Assembly: GCA_023245435.1 (NCBI GenBank)
Contig: JAHFKH010000002.1
Coordinates: forward strand, 1-45,725
Direction: 5' to 3'
Origin: Candidatus Shapirobacteria bacterium
GTDB taxonomy: Bacteria; Patescibacteriota; Microgenomatia; UBA12405
Length of the DNA stretch: 45,725 bases
In this document: positions 25,104-32,412 of the stretch, piece after piece
Layout of the letters: every line of letters begins with the position of its first letter
How positions within the stretch are numbered: the first letter of the stretch is position 1
Position numbers and translations under genes: made by a program
Notes under the pieces: model-generated
The model's database searches: none
The model's input: only the letters and a program-made list of their open reading frames with translations
Told to the model about the DNA's origin: nothing

Positions 25104-25830
25104 ACTTTTTCAGTTTGTTAAATCGATCAATAATTGTTTGGCAGTACTCAGGATCAATTTCCACCATCAAGCATTTTCGTTTTGTTTGCTCACAGGCGAT
25201 AAGAGTAGATCCTGAACCACCAAAAGGGTCGTAAACATAATCACCAATCTGAGTACTATTGAGAATCAAATGTCGCAGAAGTGATATTGGTTTCATGGTT
25301 GGATGTAGTGGGCTTTTGTTGGGTTTGGGAAAAGCCAAAATACTTTTATCCTTACTCTTAAAGAATTGGTGGGTGCCAAACCAGCCATAAGCGATCAACT
25401 CGTGTTGGGGTAGATAATCCATCCGACCAATGACTGAGTGGTTTTTTATCCAGATTAAAAGTTGGCAAAATTTGAAACCGGAAATATCAAGTGCCTTTTT
25501 AAGCGCAAACAACATTTTGTCAGAATTAAAAATGTAGTAACTATTTTTAGCGGATAAATATGGCTTCATAATCTCCAACCATTGTTGAGTAAATAATTGA
25601 TATGATTCATCCGTTTGAACCTGATCGTTGGCGATTACTTTTCTCTTAACTTGTGATTTCGAGAACCCATTTTTACTTTCCACGTACGCTACACCATAAG
25701 GGACATCTGCCAATATAAGTCGAACACTTTTACTTGAAAGTAACTTTTCAACCATTACCTTATCGGTTGAGTCGCCACATAAAAGCAGGTGGTCGCCAAG
25801 GGTAACTATGTCGCCGTTTTTAATTAACAT
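25087..25830 (-). CDS. DNA methyltransferase (N4/N6, beta order)
   Basis: A 247-aa adenine- or cytosine-N4 methyltransferase. The catalytic motif IV comes first, near residues 41-47 as ADVPYGV, and the SAM-binding motif I comes last as DPFGGSGSTLIACEQ. Motif IV differs from the usual DPPY: the first Pro is Val, giving DVPYG. The key Asp, second Pro and Tyr remain, so activity is still plausible. Such enzymes commonly precede terminase genes in phages and protect the packaged DNA. The start is fixed by a very strong Shine-Dalgarno (25834-25843). It overlaps both neighbours. Confidence 0.9.
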   Translation of the reverse strand: MLIKNGDIVTLGDHLLLCGDSTDKVMVEKLLSSKSVRLILADVPYGVAYVESKNGFSKSQVKRKVIANDQVQTDESYQLFTQQWLEIMKPYLSAKNSYYIFNSDKMLFALKKALDISGFKFCQLLIWIKNHSVIGRMDYLPQHELIAYGWFGTHQFFKSKDKSILAFPKPNKSPLHPTMKPISLLRHLILNSTQIGDYVYDPFGGSGSTLIACEQTKRKCLMVEIDPEYCQTIIDRFNKLKKYENKK

Positions 25831-27097
25831 ACTTCACCTCCTTGCCAGTTAATTTTTGATAGCGGGAAATAATTAAATCGCAAAATATCGGTTCGTGTTC
25901 AATCATCAAGCACCTTCGTTTTAATTGCTCGCAGGCGATTAATGTTGAACCTGATCCACCGAATAAATCTAAAACAGCGTCCCCAACACTAGTACAACGC
26001 CTTAGCGCTTTTTCATGAAGGATGGGGCTCTTTTCTGTCGGATGTTCATATTCTCCACCCGATAATCTTTTCACCAGCCAAATGTTTAACAAATCCAAAA
26101 TGTCGTCAATAGTTCGATTGCCTGAGCCAATTTCTTTATTGAGAATCTCATTTAAGTTTTTCGGGTTTTCAGAAATTGTAGGCTTGCCGATAGTTCCATA
26201 AATACAAGCCTCATACGATTTATTAAAAGCAATATTTGGAGTAGGAGAAAAGCCATTTTTAATCCACAAGCAAGTCCGCTTGTTTTCAATTCCTAGTTCT
26301 GTAAATAGTCCTTGAACTAGGCCAATGTGGTTTTCATCATTCCAATAAAATACATGACAATCTGGTTTGGAAATAGTTAACGCATTTTGAATTGTCTTTT
26401 TCAAAAATTCTCTGTACTCAGAGTCAGTTTTGTTGTCATCGGTCTTACCTCCATATTTACTTTTACCTCCGACTCCTTTGTTGTAGTCGAGAGAAATATT
26501 GTAGGGCGGGTCACAGTAGATCATCGATATTGTCTTTTCTCTAGTTAGCTTTTGAACAATCCCAAGGCTTGTACTATCACCGCAAATTAATAGATGAGAA
26601 CCAAGTTGAACAATATCTCCAACTTTTGTTTTAGGGATCTTAATTTTCTCCAACTCTTTTTCGGTATTGAAGTTATCGTCCTCAATATCGAGATTTTCGT
26701 CCCAAATTCTAGACAAATCATTGTTATCAAAACCAATGTCCATCAACATTTCGATATCAAAATTCTTGAGTAGATCAAAATCCCAATCACCAGATACCTT
26801 ATTTAAAGTTAGATTAAGTTTTTTCTCTCTTTCGATATTATCTATGTCAATAAAATTTACTGGCACAGTTTTATACCCCAATTCTTTGGCTATTTTTAGC
26901 CTAAAATGCCCAGCAATCACCACTCCATATCTTGACTTATTTCCATTAGCCAAAATTGGCACCACAAAACCATTTTCCTTGATACTTTTCTTCAAATCAG
27001 AGATAGCTTTCTCGCTCCAGTATCGGGGATTATACTCGGATGGAATTAGGTCATTAATATTTACCTCAACTGTTTGAATCTCTGTTTTATTTTTCAT
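25820..27097 (-). CDS. ParB-like domain fused to DNA methyltransferase
   Basis: A 425-aa phage-type fusion. Residues about 8-95 form a ParB/sulfiredoxin-like domain (NINDLIPSEYNPR, then VVIAGHFRLKIAKELGYKTVPV). The methyltransferase domain spans about 155-425, with motif IV CDPPYN at 195-200 and motif I DLFGGSGSTLIACEQ near the C-terminus. A variable target-recognition region lies between them. The same architecture is widespread in phages next to terminases. The two methyltransferases share the LGxHLLxCGDST block, so they probably arose by duplication. It overlaps the next gene by 11 bp. Confidence 0.93.
   Translation of the reverse strand: MKNKTEIQTVEVNINDLIPSEYNPRYWSEKAISDLKKSIKENGFVVPILANGNKSRYGVVIAGHFRLKIAKELGYKTVPVNFIDIDNIEREKKLNLTLNKVSGDWDFDLLKNFDIEMLMDIGFDNNDLSRIWDENLDIEDDNFNTEKELEKIKIPKTKVGDIVQLGSHLLICGDSTSLGIVQKLTREKTISMIYCDPPYNISLDYNKGVGGKSKYGGKTDDNKTDSEYREFLKKTIQNALTISKPDCHVFYWNDENHIGLVQGLFTELGIENKRTCLWIKNGFSPTPNIAFNKSYEACIYGTIGKPTISENPKNLNEILNKEIGSGNRTIDDILDLLNIWLVKRLSGGEYEHPTEKSPILHEKALRRCTSVGDAVLDLFGGSGSTLIACEQLKRRCLMIEHEPIFCDLIISRYQKLTGKEVKYVN
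25834..25843 (-). promoter_or_regulatory. Very strong Shine-Dalgarno (AAGGAGGTGA)
   Basis: Ten bases fully complementary to the canonical anti-Shine-Dalgarno, 3 nt before the ATG at 25830 and inside the 3' end of the ParB-methyltransferase gene. It stands out because most chromosomal genes in the window have weak or no such site. Confidence 0.85.
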
Positions 27098-27205
27098 ATT
27101 AATTTAATTTTATTGGTGGCAAACTAAAAACTTATATATTTTTAGTTGAGGCCAAATTAATATGGGAATAATACCTGTAAATAAAAACCTAAAATACCGT
27201 GTCCT

Positions 27206-27952
27206 TTAAGCTTGAAGGCTACCTAATCTTTTTTTGTGTCGTTTAACTGATTCACTGGCTTCTTTATATGTGTAATCTTCCAAACCAAACTCATTAGTGA
27301 TTATGTCGGAAATTTCAGCCATTTTATGTCCTAAATTTTTGAGTTCGAAAGCTCTTTTATCGATATCTAGCTTTGGGGCAGGTTGAAACTTTTTAGATTT
27401 GTCCGGTAATCTTTTCTGTTCAGCCATTACCATCGGCCACATAAACTTTATATCCTCCAAAGTAGTATCTGCATTTATCTCCAACATTAACGCACCGCGT
27501 TCCCCAACTCCGGAGACTATCGACACATTTCCCGGAATCATCATTGATTCAATGTTGTTAAATATCAAGTATCTTTTAACTGATTCCAGCCAATTTATTG
27601 GCAATCGATATTTTGAGACTAGATTTTTAAGGTCTCGATGAAAATCATTAATTGGGACTCTGTTATTAAATTCTTTGTTAGCCTTTTCCTTACCTAACCA
27701 ATCTTTTAACTTGATTAACATATTTTCTACTTCCGCCTCAGCCTTCCTGTTGCCATCTATAAATTCGTCCGATGCTTCACAAATCCAATTGTGCCATTTT
27801 TGATTTTCTACATCGGATACAAAACCACATTCAGAAATTTTCCACTTTTTTCGTAGTGATTTGATTTCTTCTTGAAATTTTGGATCGGAAATTAGTATTT
27901 TGGCCTTTTGGTGTAGGCGGTTTCGAGTTTTAGTAATGTGACTGTCTTTCAT
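27206..27952 (-). CDS. Uncharacterised element protein
   Basis: A 248-aa soluble, charged protein with no TM segment and no motif I recognise. The N-terminal half is helical and Lys/Glu/Trp-rich (EEIKSLRKKWKISECGF, then ENQKWHNWICEASDEFIDG). The C-terminal tail has a possible HTH (LKNLGHKMAEISDIITNEFGL, then KEASESVKRHKKRLG), so it may bind DNA. It is the first gene of the leftward unit that runs to terL. A -10-like TATAAT (27964-27969) sits 11 nt before its ATG. The 108-bp gap before the ParB-methyltransferase holds nothing else I can identify. Confidence 0.65.
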   Translation of the reverse strand: MKDSHITKTRNRLHQKAKILISDPKFQEEIKSLRKKWKISECGFVSDVENQKWHNWICEASDEFIDGNRKAEAEVENMLIKLKDWLGKEKANKEFNNRVPINDFHRDLKNLVSKYRLPINWLESVKRYLIFNNIESMMIPGNVSIVSGVGERGALMLEINADTTLEDIKFMWPMVMAEQKRLPDKSKKFQPAPKLDIDKRAFELKNLGHKMAEISDIITNEFGLEDYTYKEASESVKRHKKRLGSLQA

Positions 27953-28144
27953 GTTCTAGCAGGATTATATCGATTCTACGCTATTGTAGGTAACTATGTT
28001 GACAAGTATATAACTAACAACACCTCAAAAATATTTGAACATATCACATAGTAGTTTAATTAAAGAAACAGATAATTTATTGAAATATTTAATAAAAACG
28101 TGACATTAACATTATCATGTCGTATATTGTATAATTAATTAACT

Positions 28145-28546
28145 ATGTCGTACTTGCGAATATCTCAAGCTGCAAAAATACTTAAAGTAAATACTCGGAC
28201 CCTTATGCGATGGGATAATGAAGGTAAATTTGTCGCCCACAAAGAACCACTGTCAAAAATACGGTTTTATGACGAAGTTGACATACTAAACCACGAGATC
28301 TGGTTCGAACTTAGGAGAAAACACAAAGCACATCTTAAGAAGCTCGACTCAATAAGAAAAGAAGTGGATAAGTTTGTTGTAACTCAGCCATTAGAATTCG
28401 GCGCTAACCCAAAGTTTCATAAACTCGAGGATATGAAAAAGGCATATGACGCACTAAGAGATTGGGAAAAAGAAGAAAGAAATATCACGAGCGAGTATGG
28501 TAAATTACCGAGTGGTTTTAAAGCAAAAGTTGACCCTGAAACTTAG
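28145..28546 (+). CDS. MerR/excisionase-like DNA-binding protein
   Basis: A 133-aa protein with an N-terminal winged-helix of the MerR/excisionase type (YLRISQAAKILKVNTRTLMRWDNEGKFVA, then RFYDEVDILN). A helical charged tail follows, with no effector domain. A TATAAT at 28130-28135 lies 9 nt before the ATG, and a GACAT-N10-ATGTC inverted repeat lies just upstream. It is one of the few rightward genes in the element and is divergent from the 27952 gene. It could be the recombination directionality factor that works with the serine recombinase, or a regulator. Confidence 0.82.
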   Translation: MSYLRISQAAKILKVNTRTLMRWDNEGKFVAHKEPLSKIRFYDEVDILNHEIWFELRRKHKAHLKKLDSIRKEVDKFVVTQPLEFGANPKFHKLEDMKKAYDALRDWEKEERNITSEYGKLPSGFKAKVDPET

Positions 28547-28563
28547 ACAGTGAAATCGGAGTT

Positions 28564-29793
28564 CTAGCTTTCTAAACTCTTTTTTTGATTTTTAATCCTC
28601 TCAAGTAGCTCATCATAAAGAACAATTTCGATATTTTTGAACTGGTTTTTTAATATCCTAAAGTCTTCTTTTTTCGAAGAGTTGTCTAATTGGGCTGAAT
28701 TTCCCATAATTACGAATGCCCTTGGGCGTATGACATCTAAATCAATGTCTTTCTCACGTTTAACATCAGCCTTTAAGTCATTTCCTTTTCGCTCTGAGTG
28801 ATAAAGATATTTTTCAGCTTGGACAATAGCTTCTATCGCTTGTTTGTCCCACGAGTAATTTCCTCTACTATCCTTTTTGGCGATTAATAGCTTAGTTTCT
28901 GGCTTTTTGATTTCGAAAAGATCAAGATACCCCTGGGTGTCCACCAAACCAAAATCAACTTTTCTGGTTGTTCCAAGAATTACATTAAGCTGTGCGATTG
29001 AATGAATGTATTTCGAATCTATCAAAAATAGATTCTCTTCTAAAAACTTTCCCCATTCAGATTCTGACGTCTTTTTTGATGACAGTTTTTTGTCAAATCT
29101 ATCGATTACATCACTAAATGTCACCGAGTCAATTTTTAGTTTTGTATTTTTAAATAGGTCGCTTTGGGTAATTTGTAATCGATGGCTCGATTTCATTAGG
29201 GTTGAGACAATGTCCGTTACCCTACCGATATCGTGTTTATCAAAACTATCTACTCCTTGGGCAGACAGTGTCTGAATTGCAAGCTTCGTGTCAGCCGCGG
29301 CGCTATTAATCTTTTTAGCTTTCACCACTTTTGGAAATTGTGTATTAAATAACTTGTTAACAATCTGGGCTCGTCTTTGGCGATGGTAGTAGTCCATTGT
29401 ACCGAGTTCATCGGATAAACCCTCCAGACAGGAATATGTTAGGTGTAAATATTTGTTCTTTCCTTTCTTCGTAATAGAACACGCTCCGGTTTTGGAGATG
29501 TCAATTGATTTTATGTTTTTACTGTTAAAGGTTCGATGAATATAGTCAAATATACGGTTCTTACAATATCCGTTTTTCTTAAATATTTCGGGTAAAGACG
29601 AGAATCCATCAATGGTAAGTTTAGAGAAAAAGTAGTATGCAGACTTAATTGGGTAGTACTCAGTAAAGAGCTTGTTTTTATTGATTTTATAAACAAGTAT
29701 TCTTTCTGGAGATTTCTTATCATCAATAACATATCCCGATATAATTTCGCTTCCTCTAATCTTCTTGACCTCTTCTATTGTTTTTAATGCCAT
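28564..29793 (-). CDS. sduA: Shedu-family anti-phage nuclease (SduA, DUF4263)
   Basis: A 409-aa defence nuclease. The C-terminal DUF4263 domain (about 240-400) has the usual ESEWGKFLEENLFLI opening. Its PD-(D/E)xK core is Asp280 in RKVDFGLVD and Glu294-Ile-Lys296 in LDLFEIKKPET, followed by WDKQAIEAIVQAEKYL with Gln318 and Gln325. Residues 1-235 form an unrecognised N-terminal region, the part that varies between Shedu types and is thought to sense the trigger. The start is 5 nt after the stop of the RHH-fusion gene, so the pair is cotranslated. Family members cut or nick DNA in single-gene anti-phage systems. Confidence 0.9.
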   Translation of the reverse strand: MALKTIEEVKKIRGSEIISGYVIDDKKSPERILVYKINKNKLFTEYYPIKSAYYFFSKLTIDGFSSLPEIFKKNGYCKNRIFDYIHRTFNSKNIKSIDISKTGACSITKKGKNKYLHLTYSCLEGLSDELGTMDYYHRQRRAQIVNKLFNTQFPKVVKAKKINSAAADTKLAIQTLSAQGVDSFDKHDIGRVTDIVSTLMKSSHRLQITQSDLFKNTKLKIDSVTFSDVIDRFDKKLSSKKTSESEWGKFLEENLFLIDSKYIHSIAQLNVILGTTRKVDFGLVDTQGYLDLFEIKKPETKLLIAKKDSRGNYSWDKQAIEAIVQAEKYLYHSERKGNDLKADVKREKDIDLDVIRPRAFVIMGNSAQLDNSSKKEDFRILKNQFKNIEIVLYDELLERIKNQKKSLES

Positions 29794-29798
29794 ATATT

Positions 29799-30683
29799 TT
29801 ACTTTTGATTAATAAAGGTATTAAAATCCATAGTTTTCTCCTGTTTATTAACAAACCAAAAGTGATCTTCAGTTATCCCAAAAATGTAACAAAATTCAGC
29901 CCATATTTTGTAAGCAATCATCTCGGGAGTTTGGTTTTCTTTCTTTATAAAGACATCTCTGTCGACCGCGGGGCCCAAAAAGTCTAATCGACCAGCAGAC
30001 GAAATCCAGTTTATATCTAGAACTAGTTCAATTATCTTTCTCTCAGGTTTAAATATGTGGATTTTATAAATTATTCCAGACGGTTTTTTAGCTAGGTGTT
30101 CCGATATTTTATTTGTAAAGTTGACAAAGTTGGATATAAGTTCAGCCGCTGCTAAACCATTAAATTTAAAGGATTCGTTTGGATCTTCGTTTTCAATGCC
30201 GTGTCCATAAAAATCCTCACTAGCGGCGAAGATAATTTGACCATCTCTAAATATCCTAATAATTTTTCTGTCTCCATTGGTGATTTGCAAATACTCACCA
30301 GCAACTGGTTTTGTGCGTCCGAGTGTCCTCAAGTCCCACCCCATGTTTCTAAAACTAACTGGATTCTCGATGTACTTAGTTAATTCCGATTCACCCCCGG
30401 CAAATAAATCCTTAACTTCATTCGGTTGAGATCTAAATGAGCTGGATATGGCAAAAGTAGTGAAGTTTCTGAAATCGGAAAAATTCTTAATGTCGTTTAC
30501 CCTATTTATTTCTTCGGGAGTGAATGTTTGGTGAACTTCATTGGCATTTTTTTCTAAAAGATAGGTCCTTACTGCTTCTCTGATCAACTCACTTCTATTC
30601 CTAATCTCAACTTCGGCTTGCTTATCAACTGCATCTAACAACTCTTCAGATAAAGTGATGTTTATTATTTGGTTTTTCCTCAT
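29799..30683 (-). CDS. Ribbon-helix-helix fusion protein upstream of Shedu
   Basis: About 294 aa. Residues 1-45 form a ribbon-helix-helix domain (INITLSEELLDAVDKQAEVE, then RNRSELIREAVRTYLLEK) of CopG/NikR type. The rest is a long alpha/beta region with GWDLRTLGRTKPVAGEYLQI and NGDRKIIRIFRDGQIIFAA, which I recall only loosely from C-terminal parts of AlbA/Schlafen-like proteins. No catalytic motif is evident. The ATG at 30683 is preferred to the GTG at 30698, because the -10 box ends 6 nt upstream of it and the GTG lies inside the promoter. It probably represses the two-gene operon through the palindrome in its promoter. Confidence 0.8.
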   Translation of the reverse strand: MRKNQIINITLSEELLDAVDKQAEVEIRNRSELIREAVRTYLLEKNANEVHQTFTPEEINRVNDIKNFSDFRNFTTFAISSSFRSQPNEVKDLFAGGESELTKYIENPVSFRNMGWDLRTLGRTKPVAGEYLQITNGDRKIIRIFRDGQIIFAASEDFYGHGIENEDPNESFKFNGLAAAELISNFVNFTNKISEHLAKKPSGIIYKIHIFKPERKIIELVLDINWISSAGRLDFLGPAVDRDVFIKKENQTPEMIAYKIWAEFCYIFGITEDHFWFVNKQEKTMDFNTFINQK

Positions 30684-30689
30684 GAACTT

Positions 30690-30718
30690 ATTGTACACAC
30701 ATGTATGTGTAATTTCAA
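30690..30718 (-). promoter_or_regulatory. RHH/Shedu promoter with operator in the spacer
   Basis: On the minus strand, TTGAAA (30713-30718), an exact 17-nt spacer and TACAAT (30690-30695) make a near-consensus sigma-70 promoter. An interrupted palindrome, TACACA-CATGTA-TGTGTA at 30694-30711, fills the spacer; 7 of 9 base pairs are symmetrical. A bound RHH dimer pair would cover the promoter. Initiation 7 nt after the -10 box falls on the ATG, so the mRNA is leaderless. Confidence 0.75.
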
Positions 30719-30755
30719 GTATTGTGGTTACCGGATTGAGACACTCCTTTTTTAT

Positions 30756-30806
30756 ACTGTCTCATTTGTCTCATTTAGCTTCAAATCTTTGATAGAATGA
30801 GACAGT
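30756..30806. other. 51-bp inverted-repeat site, candidate recombinase att site
   Basis: ACTGTCTCATT (30756-30766) and AATGAGACAGT (30796-30806) are perfect 11-bp inverted arms around 29 nt. The heptamer TGTCTCA occurs four times in about 70 bp: plus strand at 30758 and 30767, minus strand at 30737-30743 and 30798-30804. Arms 15-25 bp from a central point give the size and symmetry of attachment sites used by large serine recombinases. It is at the right edge of the element. A regulatory role is the alternative. Confidence 0.4.
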
Positions 30807-30852
30807 GGGTAAGTGGGTGTTATAGGGACAGAAAGGTTCCAGACCCACATGC

Positions 30853-30896
30853 TCCGCCTACGTTCGCTGAAGCTCACTCCGGCGGACACAGTCCGC
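30853..30896. repeat. GC-rich palindromic (REP-like) repeat with alternative hairpins
   Basis: TCCGCC (30853-30858) pairs with GGCGGA (30881-30886). The overlapping GCGGAC (30882-30887) pairs instead with GTCCGC (30891-30896) over a 3-nt loop. The two hairpins exclude each other. The block is much richer in GC than its surroundings and abuts the CYTH stop codon. It resembles palindromic repeats I recall from Patescibacteria genomes. It may act as a terminator for the minus-strand CYTH gene. The rest of 30719-30899 has no gene. Confidence 0.5.
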
Positions 30897-30899
30897 TAA

Positions 30900-31478
30900 T
30901 CAAAACTTTTCTGTCAATATTTTTTCGACTAACTCTCTCGTATACAATTGGTGAATATTTTGATTTTCCCAATCGATTGCGTGTCGATATTCATCATTAG
31001 AATATGCTGTTAAATTTAATTTATTGGCAATATCGTGGACATCATTATTTTCTTTGCCTTCAATTTCAAAAGTAAAATAATCGGGGGTATATTTTGATAA
31101 TTTTATTTCGACTCCCAAATAATTAAATTCCCAACTTTCCCAAAAATATATCATACCCGTATTAAATCGCATACATTCGAGCATATCTAGAGCAGATAAA
31201 AACTCCCCTGTTTTTAATTTAACCTCAACTTCTTTTCTCTCTAAATCCTGAAAGTTGCCAGTTTTGATTGAAATTTTTTCTTTATCATCACTTTTTTTAA
31301 GTCTGATATCGGTACCACTACTGTTTTTCCAGGTTTTAGTTTCTGAATCAAAACCAGGGGAAATATCAATCGATAATCGGTGATAATGATCGACCAATTC
31401 TCCTGTTTCTGATAACAATTTAAATAAATTATCAAATTTTTCTTTACTAATTTTCCCCCTGATTTCTATTTCGGTCAT
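30900..31478 (-). CDS. CYTH-domain phosphohydrolase/cyclase-like protein
   Basis: A 192-aa protein of the triphosphate tunnel metalloenzyme superfamily. The N-terminal ExExR variant (MTEIEIRGKI) is the CYTH metal/phosphate motif. Alternating charged strands follow (TDIRLKKSDDKEKISIKTG, then RKEVEVKL, and FTFEIEGKEN with acidic residues facing the tunnel). Members include class IV adenylate cyclases and thiamine triphosphatases; the activity here cannot be assigned. It starts directly at the stop of the Nudix gene (31479), so the two form a two-gene unit. Confidence 0.83.
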   Translation of the reverse strand: MTEIEIRGKISKEKFDNLFKLLSETGELVDHYHRLSIDISPGFDSETKTWKNSSGTDIRLKKSDDKEKISIKTGNFQDLERKEVEVKLKTGEFLSALDMLECMRFNTGMIYFWESWEFNYLGVEIKLSKYTPDYFTFEIEGKENNDVHDIANKLNLTAYSNDEYRHAIDWENQNIHQLYTRELVEKILTEKF

Positions 31479-31937
31479 TTATTTATCCATCCTTCCGATA
31501 TATTCACCGGTGTTGGGAAAATTATTTTTGTAATCATTTATTAATTTTGGAGTTAATTCTTTTGGTAGTAAATTATTTGGTAAATTATTCATGTCAAGCC
31601 AGGTGCACCAAACTGAACCATCAGAATGTTCGGGGTCAAGTAGATGTTCAACTTCTTCATATTTATTGATATCACCCAATATAAATAATTCGACACTATG
31701 TTCATTATCTTCTGGCATTATAAAATCACGAACATATAAGACTTTTTTAAATTCAAAATTTGCTCCGTCACACTCTTCGGCAGTTTCGCGAATACACCCC
31801 TCTAATATTGTTTCGCCGTATTCTAAATGTCCTCCAATATAATGGAAGAAATCATATTTCTGTCGATATTGGACTAATAATTTATCATTTTTGATGACTA
31901 TTAATCTTAAGCGGACGTTTATTTTGTGATTTTCCAT
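31479..31937 (-). CDS. Nudix hydrolase
   Basis: About 152 aa from the Met at 31937 (MENHKINVRLRLIV). The Nudix box is complete: GGHLEYGETILEGCIRETAEECDG fits Gx5Ex7REUxEExGU, with the catalytic Arg-Glu and Glu-Glu. It hydrolyses a nucleoside diphosphate linked to another moiety; the substrate is unknown. The start is chosen because a TATAAT lies 9 nt upstream (31947-31952), giving a near-leaderless mRNA. It is divergent from a second Nudix gene only 34 bp away and cotranscribed with the CYTH gene, which also acts on phosphate esters. Confidence 0.9.
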   Translation of the reverse strand: MENHKINVRLRLIVIKNDKLLVQYRQKYDFFHYIGGHLEYGETILEGCIRETAEECDGANFEFKKVLYVRDFIMPEDNEHSVELFILGDINKYEEVEHLLDPEHSDGSVWCTWLDMNNLPNNLLPKELTPKLINDYKNNFPNTGEYIGRMDK

Positions 31938-31946
31938 GTAAATCAA

Positions 31947-31966
31947 ATTATACACCGGGTTATAAT
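31947..31966. promoter_or_regulatory. Overlapping divergent -10 boxes of two Nudix genes
   Basis: Two perfect TATAAT hexamers face apart in the 34-bp gap. The minus-strand one is at 31947-31952 (9 nt before the ATG at 31937). The plus-strand one is at 31961-31966 (5 nt before the ATG at 31972). Each promoter's -35 region must lie inside the other's gene, so the two polymerases cannot bind together. Confidence 0.65.
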
Positions 31967-31971
31967 TGGTG

Positions 31972-32412
31972 ATGAAGCCAAAAAATGGGGCGGCAGTATT
32001 AATAATGAGCCCGGATAAAATTTTATTATTTCATCGCGATAATATACCGACTATACCCGCACCCGATTGTTGGCAATTGGTGGGAGGAGGAATTGAGGAG
32101 GGAGAAACTCCAGAACAGGCACTGGTTCGGGAAGTAAAAGAGGAGGTTTGTTATGATTTGAAAAATTTTCAATTTGTGAAAAAGGTGGTGGGACAGTTAG
32201 GTGAAGAGAAATGGTTTTATGTAGCATTTGTAAATAAAGATGAAGAAAATAAATTTAAACTGGGACCCGATGAAGGACAGGAAATTGGTTGGTTTACAAT
32301 AGAAGAGGCATTAAAAATTAAATTAGCAGCGGGGACAAAAATTTTATTGGAAAAATATAAAGAAATAATTATAAAAATGATGAAAACAAAAAATGTACCA
32401 AATATTAATTGA
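31972..32412 (+). CDS. Nudix hydrolase
   Basis: About 146 aa starting MKPKNGAAVLIM. The Nudix box GGGIEEGETPEQALVREVKEEV is complete. The preceding strands (DKILLFHRDNIPTIPAPDCWQLVGG) match the MutT/ADP-ribose-type fold. The ATG at 31972 is preferred to the TTG at 31966, which overlaps the -10 box. The 3' end overlaps the metal-exporter gene by 20 bp, so the genes are coupled. The substrate is unknown. Confidence 0.9.
   Translation: MKPKNGAAVLIMSPDKILLFHRDNIPTIPAPDCWQLVGGGIEEGETPEQALVREVKEEVCYDLKNFQFVKKVVGQLGEEKWFYVAFVNKDEENKFKLGPDEGQEIGWFTIEEALKIKLAAGTKILLEKYKEIIIKMMKTKNVPNIN

Larger units (their letters stand above)
19431..30806. mobile_element. Integrated element with recombinase, terminase and defence cargo
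   Basis: The block between the TetR operator and the CYTH gene holds a serine recombinase at its left end, phage-type genes (TerS, TerL, ParB-methyltransferase, methyltransferase, XRE, MerR/excisionase-like) and defence genes (Mrr-like nuclease, Shedu, RHH partner). Genes on either side are ordinary chromosomal ones. No portal, protease, capsid, tail, replication or lysis gene is present. Boundaries are approximate. The left edge is taken as the recombinase stop. The right edge is taken as the end of a 51-bp inverted-repeat site. I found no convincing direct repeat shared by the two edges. Confidence 0.75.

Noticed and set aside
30813..30850. tRNA-like fragment (GGTTCCAGACC near GTGGGT/ACCCAC)
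   Set aside because: No acceptor stem, anticodon arm or consistent T-loop can be folded, so it cannot support a tRNA-derived att site.
30797..31000. Open frame of 67 aa on the plus strand
   Set aside because: It reads through the GC-rich palindrome and the antisense of the CYTH gene; the apparent protein is repeat-derived.
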